Shown here: piece by piece, positions 1 to 5,752 of the stretch
How the letters are laid out: the number at the start of each line of letters is the position of its first letter
Numbering within the stretch: the stretch's first letter is position 1
NCBI GenBank assembly: GCA_902782395.1
Contig: CACZNF010000089.1
Span: 1-5,752 of the forward strand
Length of the DNA stretch: 5,752 nucleotides
Direction: 5' to 3'
From: an uncultured Erysipelotrichaceae bacterium
Lineage (GTDB): Bacteria > Bacillota_I > Bacilli_A > RFN20 > CAG-826
Notes under the pieces: model-generated
What the model was told of the DNA's origin: nothing
What the model saw: the letters and a program-made list of their open reading frames with translations, nothing else
The model's database searches: none
Translations under genes and position numbers: made by a program

Positions 1-600
1 CATAAAGGCTTCAATAAACTCGGTATCTACATGAAGAATACTACCGCCACAAACGTTAGTATTAAACTCTATGCCTATCACATTCAAAAAGTTGAACCAT
101 CAACTCAAGGTGATTCCAGCAGAAAATCTGTTGAACTTACAATTCCTGCTAATAGTGATTGGACATTATATACACTCAATTTAGATGCCTCTAAGACATA
201 TTATGGCTATGGTATCTATATGGCGACCAAGTCCGCTACAGGCTTCCTCAATGTTGATAAAGCTTTCTACTATAACGATTACGAAAGTCCAGAAATGAAC
301 TACTTCGCTAAAGATGGCTTAGTCTTAAGCGGTAATATCACTGCTGGTGCAGCAACCATGACCTTTGGTCAAAATGGCGCTGTCACATTAAATAACGAAG
401 CATTAGGTGGCAACCTTGCTGGTACATACACAATGGCAATGGGTGAAGCTGGCCAATTACTCACAGTTAAAACATCTATGGGTAACATTACTGGTACATA
501 TTCAGTAAATCCTATGGGCAAAGTTACATTCACTGTCACCGAAGTCACTGGTGGCTTAGCACAAGGTGTTAACGTCGGTGCAGTCTTAAGCAATCAATAA
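1..600 (+). CDS. C-terminal part of a beta-rich, probably exported protein (5' end outside window)
   Basis: The reading frame is open from the first base, so the gene begins upstream; the ATG at 31 is only an internal Met. The visible 199 residues are rich in Thr, Gly, Asn, Tyr and Val, with almost no long hydrophobic stretch, and alternate in a beta-strand pattern. Residues 1-92 (with YYGYGIYMA and KAFYYND) look like the edge of a jelly-roll or carbohydrate-binding type module. Residues 111-182 hold three related segments starting at G111, G137 and G161 (GNITAG, GNLAGTY, GNITGTY). The protein ends in SNQ with no LPXTG motif, membrane anchor or Cys. I do not recognise a named family. Export is inferred from composition, since the N-terminus is not visible. 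Its position before a sugar-uptake operon would suit an extracellular glycan-binding or degrading protein, but the intervening hairpin suggests a separate transcript. Confidence 0.8.
   Translation, partial: HKGFNKLGIYMKNTTATNVSIKLYAYHIQKVEPSTQGDSSRKSVELTIPANSDWTLYTLNLDASKTYYGYGIYMATKSATGFLNVDKAFYYNDYESPEMNYFAKDGLVLSGNITAGAATMTFGQNGAVTLNNEALGGNLAGTYTMAMGEAGQLLTVKTSMGNITGTYSVNPMGKVTFTVTEVTGGLAQGVNVGAVLSNQ
331..546 (+). repeat. Three tandem ~24-residue beta repeats in the C-terminus of the first gene
   Basis: Three segments start at 331, 409 and 481 and can be aligned by eye. They begin GNITAG, GNLAGTY and GNITGTY, and each continues with a Met/Val-rich stretch, one or two Gly and a strand ending in VTL, LTV or VTFTV. 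The first and third share near-identical DNA over the GNIT codons (ggtaatatcact against ggtaacattact). This looks like an ancestral beta-hairpin duplication rather than a recent DNA repeat, because the third positions have diverged. Confidence 0.5.
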
Positions 601-630
601 TAACACGCTGAATGCGTAGAACGCGTATTT

Positions 631-654
631 GGAGGGGTAATTATATACCCCTCC
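631..654 (+). terminator. Probable intrinsic terminator hairpin after the first gene
   Basis: A perfect 9-bp stem (GGAGGGGTA paired with TACCCCTCC) closes a 6-nt loop (ATTATA), beginning 30 nt after the TAA of the upstream gene. It is the most GC-rich stretch in an otherwise AT-rich gap. A smaller imperfect hairpin at 612-626 (ATGCGT, loop AGA, ACGCGT, one G-U pair) lies just before it. The tract after the stem (TATACTCGTATATT) is A/T-rich but not a clean run of T, so termination may be partial. Since the arms are symmetric, a role as a protein-binding site cannot be excluded. Confidence 0.55.
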
Positions 655-698
655 TATACTCGTATATTAATAATTAATAAATTAAAGATAATAAGAAT
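655..698 (+). promoter_or_regulatory. AT-rich leader of the repressor operon with candidate -10 elements and a possible operator
   Basis: The stretch between the hairpin and the repressor start is about 90% A/T. TATACT (655-660) and TATATT (663-668) are the best -10 candidates. Neither has a good -35 at 17 nt, because that spacing falls in the hairpin; TTGGAG at 629-634 is 20 nt from the first. At 655-666 there is a short inverted repeat, TATAC-TC-GTATA, and ATTAAT occurs twice at 666-678. Either could be an operator for the adjacent LacI-type repressor, though the centre is not the CG usual for that family. No strong Shine-Dalgarno precedes the ATG at 699; only weak purine runs are present. 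Confidence 0.3.
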
Positions 699-1700
699 AT
701 GAAAAAACCAACTTTAGAACAAATTGCAATAGAATGTGGAGTGACTAAGGGTTTAGTCTCTAGAGCGTTAGGGGGTAAGAACAATGTCTCTGACGCCACT
801 AGAGAAAGAATCATTAGAAAAGCCACAGAACTCGGTTATGACACATCCAAATTAAAAGTGCATAAGGTGGCTTCTAACCGTGTCCTTTTAATTGGCTCTA
901 GCCGTATTTTGTTCAAGGAAGATTTCTGGCAACCCATTATTACTGCGATATCTTCCACTTTATCTAGAAGCAATTTGATCGTCGAATACTTCGCTTTTGA
1001 AGAAGACAAAATTGATGATGGCCTTCTTAAAAAGCTCAAAGAATCATCATGTAGTGCCTTTATTATCATCCATGTGGCTCCTCAACAAATCGTGGATGTC
1101 TTAGCGAGTAAAGGTAAACCACTTGTTATCGTGGATCCTAAAACATTCCATAGTGAAGCAACACAATTTAAGTTCTCTAACTATGATTCAGCCTATTTAG
1201 CGGTCCAACGTTTAATCGAACAAGGCCATACCAATATTGCCTTCTATGGTAGTGATTCCCATAGCTTGTCCTTTAGAGAAAGACATGAAGGCTATATGGC
1301 GTGCATTGAAAATCATAAAAACGAAGTTAAACCATGCTCAATTATCTTTAATAACGAAAAGAAGAATTACGCTGATGAGCAAATGCTCATTAATGCATTA
1401 AATAACAACGATATAACTGCGATAGTGTGCGCAAATGACATCATCGCATTAAACGCTATTAAAACAATTAATAGATTAGGTAAAAAGGTTCCTGAGGATA
1501 TCTCTGTTATTGGTTTCGATAACATCAGGACTGGAGAATTTATGACTCCAAGATTATCGACATTTAACATTCCACGCCAAGAAATTGGTGAGGAAGTTGC
1601 CAAATATGTGGCAAATTCCATTAAATCACATCAAATCCCATATTCTCAAATTGTCATTAGATGTGACTTTATTGAAAGAGAATCGAATATAGAAAAGTAG
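699..1700 (+). CDS. LacI/PurR-family transcriptional repressor
   Basis: This is a sugar-responsive DNA-binding regulator of 333 aa, the usual family length. Residues 4-23 form the LacI helix-turn-helix (TLEQIAIECGV, then recognition helix TKGLVSRAL), followed by the typical VSDATRERI and LGY at 31-47. Residues 61-330 are the periplasmic-binding-protein-like effector domain, with the family signatures CAND (244-247), VIGFDN (270-275) and PRLSTFNIPRQEIG (284-297). The hinge after LGY is unusual: the common PNxxARxL is replaced by DTSKLKVHKVASNR, so the Leu that normally enters the minor groove is not obvious. It is first in the operon, with the phosphorylase ATG 9 nt after its TAG, so it probably represses itself and the sugar uptake genes behind it. 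The inducer is inferred to be the imported oligosaccharide or a breakdown product. The start is fixed by the family N-terminus. Confidence 0.93.
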   Translation: MKKPTLEQIAIECGVTKGLVSRALGGKNNVSDATRERIIRKATELGYDTSKLKVHKVASNRVLLIGSSRILFKEDFWQPIITAISSTLSRSNLIVEYFAFEEDKIDDGLLKKLKESSCSAFIIIHVAPQQIVDVLASKGKPLVIVDPKTFHSEATQFKFSNYDSAYLAVQRLIEQGHTNIAFYGSDSHSLSFRERHEGYMACIENHKNEVKPCSIIFNNEKKNYADEQMLINALNNNDITAIVCANDIIALNAIKTINRLGKKVPEDISVIGFDNIRTGEFMTPRLSTFNIPRQEIGEEVAKYVANSIKSHQIPYSQIVIRCDFIERESNIEK

Positions 1701-1709
1701 GTATTAATT

Positions 1710-2668
1710 ATGAAACATAAAATCTATGGAAACGAATTAGCTAATATGCCTTATCAGCCACGTCCAGAAGGATGTGATTCTCCATTATGGAGATACTCTG
1801 AAAATCCTATTATCAAGATGAATCCATTCCCTAATGCATCCCGTGTCTTCAATAGTGCGGTCATGGCCTATAAGGGTGAATTCATTGGTGTTTTTAGAGC
1901 AGATACAAAAAACGGTATCCCATTCTTATTCGTGGGACATTCTAAAGACGGTATCCATTTTGATTTTGAAATAGATCCAATTGTTTTCCACGATAAAGAA
2001 GGAAAACCTATCAAATTAGAATATGCCTATGTACATATTACATTATCTTCTGTACATCTAACCATGGACCAACATTAGGCATTGGTAAAACCAAAGACTT
2101 TAAAGACTTTGAATTAGTGGATAACCCATTCCTTCCATTTAATAGAAATGGTGTCCTATTCCCAAGAAAGATTAATGGAGAATATGCGATGTTCTCCCGT
2201 CCAAGTGATTCAGGTCATACACAATTTGGTGATATCTTCCTCTCTTATTCCAAAGATATGGAATATTGGGGCAAACATAGACATGTCATGGAAAGAGGCT
2301 ATGAATGGTGGTGTGGCACTAAGATTGGTGCGGGACCAACTCCTATTGAATGTGATTTAGGTTGGTTAGTCTTCTTCCATGGTGCAAATCTCACCTGTTC
2401 AGGTTTAGTTTATTCCATCGGTGCGGCGATCGTTGATAGAGACGATCCAAGCAAAGTACTACATAGATGCGGTAATTTCTTACTCGCTCCTGAAAAGATT
2501 TATGAAACAAGTGGATACGTCCCTAACGTTTTATTCCCTGTTTCATGTTTAACCGACGCTAAAACAGGACGTATCGCTATCTATGCCGGTGGAGCGGATA
2601 CAGTCACAGAGTTATTATTTACCGATATCGACACAGTGATTGATTACATTCTTAAATACGAAAGATAA
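1710..2668 (+). pseudogene. GH130 beta-1,4-mannoside phosphorylase, broken by a short internal deletion
   Basis: GH130 enzymes phosphorolyse beta-mannosides to alpha-mannose 1-phosphate in the cytoplasm. Two frames together give the whole family fold. The first (1710-2030) gives residues 1-107, including NPFPNASRVFNSAV, VGHSKDG and LEYAY. The second, from 2036, resumes with YYIIFCTSNHGPT and continues with NGVLFPRKINGEYAMFSRPS, GDIFLSYSKDMEYWGKHRHV, GAGPTPIE, YVPNVLFPVSC, GRIAIYAGGADT and DTVIDYI. Relatives read YAY-DPR-about 7 residues-YY here, but only 5 nt remain. Adding back about 25 nt gives about 327 aa, the normal size. The lost stretch holds the Asp of DPR, by position the family's proposed proton donor. 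The first frame runs into a TAG at 2076-2078. The second has only a GTG at 2117 or an ATG at 2189 as a possible restart, so an active enzyme is unlikely. The motifs look most like the mannooligosaccharide phosphorylase branch (GH130_2). A weak Shine-Dalgarno (GTAGG, 1697-1701) precedes the ATG. An assembly or strain-mixture error is the main alternative. Confidence 0.85.
2031..2035 (+). other. Deletion junction within the GH130 gene (about 25 nt missing)
   Basis: Frame 1 is family-like up to the Tyr codon at 2028-2030. The other frame becomes family-like at the Tyr codon at 2036. The five bases GTACA between them stand where about 30 nt encoding DPR and the next residues are expected. GTACA in the second frame would end an original Gly-Thr before Tyr-Tyr, consistent with a simple deletion joining at a G. 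The hexamer GTACAT recurs at 2052-2057, 21 nt on; whether it had a role is unclear. Confidence 0.65.
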
Positions 2669-2673
2669 AAGAT

Positions 2674-3615
2674 ATGGAACTCACGACAATCGCCAAACGT
2701 AACAATCCATTTAGAAAATTCGGGGCTAAGTTCTGGAGAAGTAAATACTTAGTCATGATGATTATCCCCGCGATTGTTTTCTATATTATTTTCTGCTACG
2801 TGCCAATGTATGGCGTTTTGATGGCATTCCAAAAATTTAATCCAAAAGTCGGTATTTTTGGTTCTAACTTCGTTGGTATTGATAACTTTATCACCGTCTT
2901 TGATGATGCGAAGTTCTGGTTAGCGTTTAGAAATACGTTAATCATTGGTTCTGTCAAGATTGTTATCTCCTTCTTAGGCGCAGTTATCATTGCTTTACTC
3001 CTTAACGAACTAAGAATGATTAGAACTAAAAAAGTCATTCAAACCATTGTCACCTTCCCACACTTCCTTTCTTGGGTTGTTGTCTCTGGTTTCGTCTTCT
3101 CATTATTTGCATATAACGGCGCGGTCAATGCCTTAGTGGATGCAATGGGTGGGGATAGAACAAACTTCCTCGCTGATAAAGGCTTCTTCTTTGGTATGGT
3201 CTTTGCTTCTGATATATGGAAAGAAGCAGGATGGGGTAGCATTATCTACCTCGCCACTATGGCGGGTATCCCACAAGATCAATATGAAGCTGCGGACATT
3301 GATGGTGCGACACGTTTACAAAAGATTTGGCATATTACCTTACCTGGTATTAAGCCAACCGCTATCTTGTTATTGATTATGTCTGTCGGTGGTGTTCTTT
3401 CCGCAGGATTTGACCAAATCCTTAACTTAGGAAATGACCTCATTAGAGAAGACGTCAATATCATTGATACATATATTTATTATCACTACGTCAGTGGTTC
3501 AGGTAACGCTGGCATTGGTACCGCGATTGGTTTATTTAAATCAGTGGTTTCCTTTGCTCTTGTTATTACCGTTGATAGAATCGCTAAAGCATGTGGGGAA
3601 AGGGGTATTATCTAA
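2674..3615 (+). CDS. Carbohydrate ABC transporter permease, LplB type
   Basis: This is the first membrane subunit of a CUT1-type oligosaccharide importer (313 aa, normal length). Six membrane segments can be seen at about 26-46, 88-111, 124-146, 171-194, 229-245 and 283-301. The N-terminal segment carries VPMYGVLMAFQKFNP, a hallmark of the LplB group, and VGIDNF follows at 67-72. The EAA loop that docks the ATPase is EAADIDGATRLQKIWHITLP at 205-224, with the key Gly at 211. The ATG comes 5 nt after the phosphorylase stop and lacks a clear Shine-Dalgarno (only AAAGAT-like purines), so translation probably depends on coupling to the gene before it. That coupling may be weakened by the broken phosphorylase frame, although the second frame does end at the right place. 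Substrate is inferred from the GH130 neighbour to be a beta-mannoside; the sequence alone does not show it. Confidence 0.93.
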   Translation: MELTTIAKRNNPFRKFGAKFWRSKYLVMMIIPAIVFYIIFCYVPMYGVLMAFQKFNPKVGIFGSNFVGIDNFITVFDDAKFWLAFRNTLIIGSVKIVISFLGAVIIALLLNELRMIRTKKVIQTIVTFPHFLSWVVVSGFVFSLFAYNGAVNALVDAMGGDRTNFLADKGFFFGMVFASDIWKEAGWGSIIYLATMAGIPQDQYEAADIDGATRLQKIWHITLPGIKPTAILLLIMSVGGVLSAGFDQILNLGNDLIREDVNIIDTYIYYHYVSGSGNAGIGTAIGLFKSVVSFALVITVDRIAKACGERGII

Positions 3616-3617
3616 TG
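3599..3617 (+). promoter_or_regulatory. Ribosome binding site and TAATG overlap that set the second permease start
   Basis: AAAGGGG (3599-3605) lies 9 nt before the ATG at 3615, within the last codons of the first permease. Its TAA and the next ATG share one A (TAATG at 3613-3617), a typical stop-start coupling arrangement. The in-frame ATG at 3591 has no such site upstream, so 3615 is preferred. Confidence 0.75.
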
Positions 3618-4526
3618 AAACGTCAACAAGAATTAGAAAGATTACCACTTCGTCCAAAGGGTTCTTCTAGAGATAGAAAGATTCAAGGCTTAGATATTAT
3701 CATCTGCGTCATCTTAGTGATTTACGCAATCTTAATCATCTTCCCATTCTGGAATGCTTTTGTGATTTCTATTTCTTCTGAAGCGAGCTATTTAAAGAGC
3801 AATCTCTTATTATGGCCAACAGAATTAGATTTATCAGCATATCAACAAGTGTTCACTAATAATCAATTATGGTCTGGTTTTGGTATCACCATGATCCTAT
3901 TAGTGGGTGGTACCTTATATCAATTATTCTTCACAGTTATTACAGGCTATGCGATGAGCCGTAATAAATGGACTGGTAAAGGCTTTGTGATGAATATGAT
4001 TTTAGTCACTATGTTCTTCGGTGGTGGTATGGTTCCTTACTACTACTTAATTAAATCATTAGGCATGATGAATACCATTTGGGTCATGATTATCCCAGGT
4101 GCGATTGATACATTCAACATGCTCTTAATGCGTAACTATTTCGCATCCTTACCAGCGGAAATGGAAGAAAGTGCGAAGATTGATGGGGCTAATGACATCA
4201 TCATCTTCACTAGAATCTTCTTACCATTATCTTTACCAATGTTAGCGACAATTGGCTTATTCTTCGCTGTTGGTAACTGGAACTCATGGTATAACGCGAT
4301 GTTGTTCATACCAGATAAAACGGACATTTGGCCATTACAAATGGTCTTAAGAAATATGATTGCGACAGTTTCAAGTAACATTGAAAACCCAGAAGCAGTG
4401 GATGGCTTCTCTCAAGGTCTTACAATGGCGAGTATCTTCTTCACCATTGTGCCAATGATGTGTTTCTATCCATTCTTACAAAGATTCTTTGTCAAAGGTA
4501 TCGTCGTGGGCGCGATCAAAGGATAA
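3615..4526 (+). CDS. Carbohydrate ABC transporter permease, YtcP/LplC type
   Basis: This is the second membrane subunit, 303 aa from the preferred start, and pairs with the LplB-type protein to form the channel. A basic N-terminus (RPKGSSRDRKIQ) precedes a first membrane segment at about 25-51 (IIFPFWNAFVISIS is characteristic). Further segments fall near 88-112, 124-146, 154-172, 205-222 and 268-288. The EAA loop is EESAKIDGANDIIIFTRIF at 184-202, with Gly at 191. The C-terminus FFVKGIVVGAIKG is the near-invariant ending of this subgroup. NWNSWYNAMLFI (221-232) is also a family signature. An earlier in-frame ATG at 3591 would add eight residues overlapping the previous gene but lacks a ribosome binding site. 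Substrate specificity resides mainly in the binding protein downstream. Confidence 0.93.
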   Translation: MKRQQELERLPLRPKGSSRDRKIQGLDIIICVILVIYAILIIFPFWNAFVISISSEASYLKSNLLLWPTELDLSAYQQVFTNNQLWSGFGITMILLVGGTLYQLFFTVITGYAMSRNKWTGKGFVMNMILVTMFFGGGMVPYYYLIKSLGMMNTIWVMIIPGAIDTFNMLLMRNYFASLPAEMEESAKIDGANDIIIFTRIFLPLSLPMLATIGLFFAVGNWNSWYNAMLFIPDKTDIWPLQMVLRNMIATVSSNIENPEAVDGFSQGLTMASIFFTIVPMMCFYPFLQRFFVKGIVVGAIKG

Positions 4527-4550
4527 ATATTGGAGGTTTAAATATTTATG
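4523..4550 (+). promoter_or_regulatory. Strong ribosome binding site inside the loop of a perfect 9-bp A/T inverted repeat
   Basis: ATAAATATT (4523-4531) and AATATTTAT (4541-4549) are exact inverted repeats separated by nine bases, GGAGGTTTA. The loop carries the only strong Shine-Dalgarno seen before any gene here (GGAGG, 4532-4536, 11 nt before the ATG). The left arm includes the stop codon of the second permease, and the right arm takes in the A and T of the next start codon. The stem would be weak, being all A-U, so it could modulate initiation or simply be an AT-rich coincidence. Confidence 0.55.
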
Positions 4551-5752
4551 AAAAGCAAAAAAATCATCTATGGTGCGGTATTAACCGCTTTAATGAGCTT
4601 AAGTGCTCTCACCGCCTGTGGTAGTAAAAGTGGTGAAGACAAATATGATAAAGACGGTCGTCTTATCTTAAATCTTAAAAACGTCTACTTTGACCAATGG
4701 CAAGGCGAAGATATGTACACTGATATCATTAACGAAAAGTTCAATGTTAAGATCAACGCTACTAACTATGCCTATGAAGATTGGGACACCATGGTTAACA
4801 CCGCCATTAACGGTAATAACTTAACCGATACCATTCAATTTAACTTAAAGGCTTATAACTTTGGTTCAACTTATGAATCATGGGTGGACTTCGGTATGCT
4901 TAAAGCTTTACCAGATAATATGTCCAAATGGCCAAACTTAAAGAACATGTTAGATAACATCTCTAATATTGACGCTTTAAAGATTGATGGTAAGTTATAT
5001 GGCATTCCAATCGCTAATGACATTAAGAATCCACAAAAGGACTTCTCAAACTTCACTTATGTCTATAGAAGAGACTGGGCTAAGAAGATTGATGAAATGT
5101 ATCCAGATAGAGATCCTGTCTATAGAGAAGGTGATGTCTATACATGGGATGAATTCAAACGTTTATGCGATGCCTTTAACACTAACTTCAAAGCGTTATC
5201 AGGTATGAGCCAAGGTAGTGTTTTAGTCGATGAAGAATGGGCTTTCCCAAGCGTCACTAACTTCTATAAAGACGCTCCTCACTGCTACGCCAAAGACGAT
5301 AGCGGCAAAGCCATTGCTAACTTTGCTGGTCAAAAGTATCTCGCTGGTTTAGAAGTTGCCAAAGACTTCGTCAGTGGTAAAAAGATCTATTCACAAGACC
5401 AATTCAACTTCGCTGCGAATAAAGCTAATCAATTATATTTAGGCGGACAAGCCGCGATTCTTTATGATAACTACTCATTAGCTAACTACATTAAGTTAAG
5501 AAAGTTGTTCAAAGCCTCACAAAAACTCGTCGATTTAGACGATGGTACCGCTTTCTTAAAGATTAAAGGACCAGATGGTAAGTTTGCTTTAGAAGGTACT
5601 GAAAACTGGTTCTCTATGACCATGTTTAACGCTGATATCTCTGATAAGAAACAAGAAAAGATTTTAGATATCTTAGATTACTTATTAACTGAAGAAGGTA
5701 CAAGACTCGCAATTTACGGCAAAGAAGGCTATGACTATTCCATCGTTGACGG
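4548..5752 (+). CDS. Extracellular sugar-binding lipoprotein of the ABC importer, LplA/LipO type (3' end outside window)
   Basis: This is the solute-binding subunit, anchored outside the membrane, which captures the oligosaccharide and delivers it to the two permeases. The first 401 codons are present; full-length relatives have roughly 500-560 residues. Residues 1-24 are a lipoprotein signal peptide (KSKK, hydrophobic core, lipobox LTAC with Cys24), followed by a Ser/Gly/Asp linker. Family features include YTDIINEKFNVKI (57-69), DGKLYGIP (147-154), YVYRRDWAKK (171-180, matching the usual LxxRKDWLDK region), TWDEFKRLCDAF (199-210), a GQAAI segment and, near the edge, ILDYLLTEEGTRLAIYGKEGYDY. 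The ATG is set by GGAGG at 4532-4536. The stronger ribosome binding site than in the other operon genes fits the usual need for excess binding protein over permease. The ligand is not readable from sequence; a beta-mannoside is inferred from the GH130 gene. Confidence 0.93.
   Translation, partial: MKSKKIIYGAVLTALMSLSALTACGSKSGEDKYDKDGRLILNLKNVYFDQWQGEDMYTDIINEKFNVKINATNYAYEDWDTMVNTAINGNNLTDTIQFNLKAYNFGSTYESWVDFGMLKALPDNMSKWPNLKNMLDNISNIDALKIDGKLYGIPIANDIKNPQKDFSNFTYVYRRDWAKKIDEMYPDRDPVYREGDVYTWDEFKRLCDAFNTNFKALSGMSQGSVLVDEEWAFPSVTNFYKDAPHCYAKDDSGKAIANFAGQKYLAGLEVAKDFVSGKKIYSQDQFNFAANKANQLYLGGQAAILYDNYSLANYIKLRKLFKASQKLVDLDDGTAFLKIKGPDGKFALEGTENWFSMTMFNADISDKKQEKILDILDYLLTEEGTRLAIYGKEGYDYSIVD

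Noticed and set aside
2031..2057. GTACAT direct repeats as a mobile-element target duplication
   Set aside because: The 15 nt between the copies encode conserved GH130 residues (YIIFC), so nothing has been inserted there, and no terminal inverted repeats are present.
2028..2078. Programmed -1 frameshifting joining the two GH130 frames
   Set aside because: No slippery heptamer or downstream pseudoknot is evident, and a frameshift alone would still leave out about eight conserved residues including DPR. A deletion explains both the frame change and the missing residues.
2177..2191. GGAG (2177-2180) 8 nt before an in-frame ATG at 2189, as an internal translation start
   Set aside because: The spacing is good, but the site lies inside conserved GH130 coding sequence (NGEYAMFSRPS), where GGAG arises from ordinary Gly-Glu codons. 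A product from here would lack nearly half of the fold.
2117..2668. A separate 183-aa gene starting at 2117
   Set aside because: The start codon would be GTG without a ribosome binding site, and family-like residues (YYIIFC, HGPT, IGKTKDF) continue upstream in the same frame to 2036. It is the second half of the GH130 gene.
3591..3614. Upstream ATG as the start of the second permease
   Set aside because: It would add MWGKGYYL and overlap the first permease by 25 nt without a ribosome binding site, whereas the ATG at 3615 has AAAGGGG at proper spacing.
4136..4381. Antisense open frame within the second permease, and similar minus-strand frames elsewhere
   Set aside because: These overlap strongly conserved plus-strand genes, have no ribosome binding sites, and show no recognisable protein character. 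They are mirror frames of AT-rich coding sequence.

Overview
The window comes from a low-GC bacterium using the standard bacterial code: tryptophan is TGG throughout and no TGA is read through. AT-rich codon choice (TTA, AGA, AAA), stops only TAA or TAG, a lipoprotein signal peptide and an LplB/YtcP/LplA-type sugar importer point to Bacillota. A host- or gut-associated relative of Erysipelotrichales or the deep-branching Mollicutes-like lineages is plausible, but that is an inference from style, not a marker gene.

Layout, all on the + strand. (1) 1-600 is the 3' end of a gene for a large, beta-rich, probably exported protein. It ends in three short Gly-Asn-Ile/Leu repeats. (2) 601-698 is a short intergenic region holding a 9-bp GC-rich hairpin (probable terminator), then a very AT-rich leader where the promoter of the next operon must lie. 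(3) 699-1700 is a LacI/PurR-family repressor. (4) 1710-2668 is a GH130 beta-mannoside phosphorylase gene split into two frames. The break falls just where the family's conserved Asp-Pro-Arg motif should be, and the best reconstruction is a deletion of about 25 nt. (5) 2674-3615 and 3615-4526 are the two membrane subunits of a carbohydrate ABC importer. (6) From 4548 to the window edge is its solute-binding lipoprotein, incomplete at the 3' end.

Genes 3 to 6 are separated by 9, 5, -1 and 21 nt, so they read as one operon. The repressor would control its own operon, the lipoprotein and permeases would import an oligosaccharide (by association a beta-mannoside), and the phosphorylase would split it in the cytoplasm into mannose 1-phosphate and a shortened sugar. 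No ATPase gene lies in the window. In this family it is usually a shared MsmX-type protein encoded elsewhere.

I found no wholly new system. The two observations most worth following are the deletion that removes the phosphorylase's likely catalytic Asp, and a perfect 9-bp A/T inverted repeat that places the Shine-Dalgarno sequence of the binding-protein gene in a 9-nt loop and takes two bases of its start codon into the stem. I saw no tRNA, rRNA, CRISPR array, insertion sequence or riboswitch.
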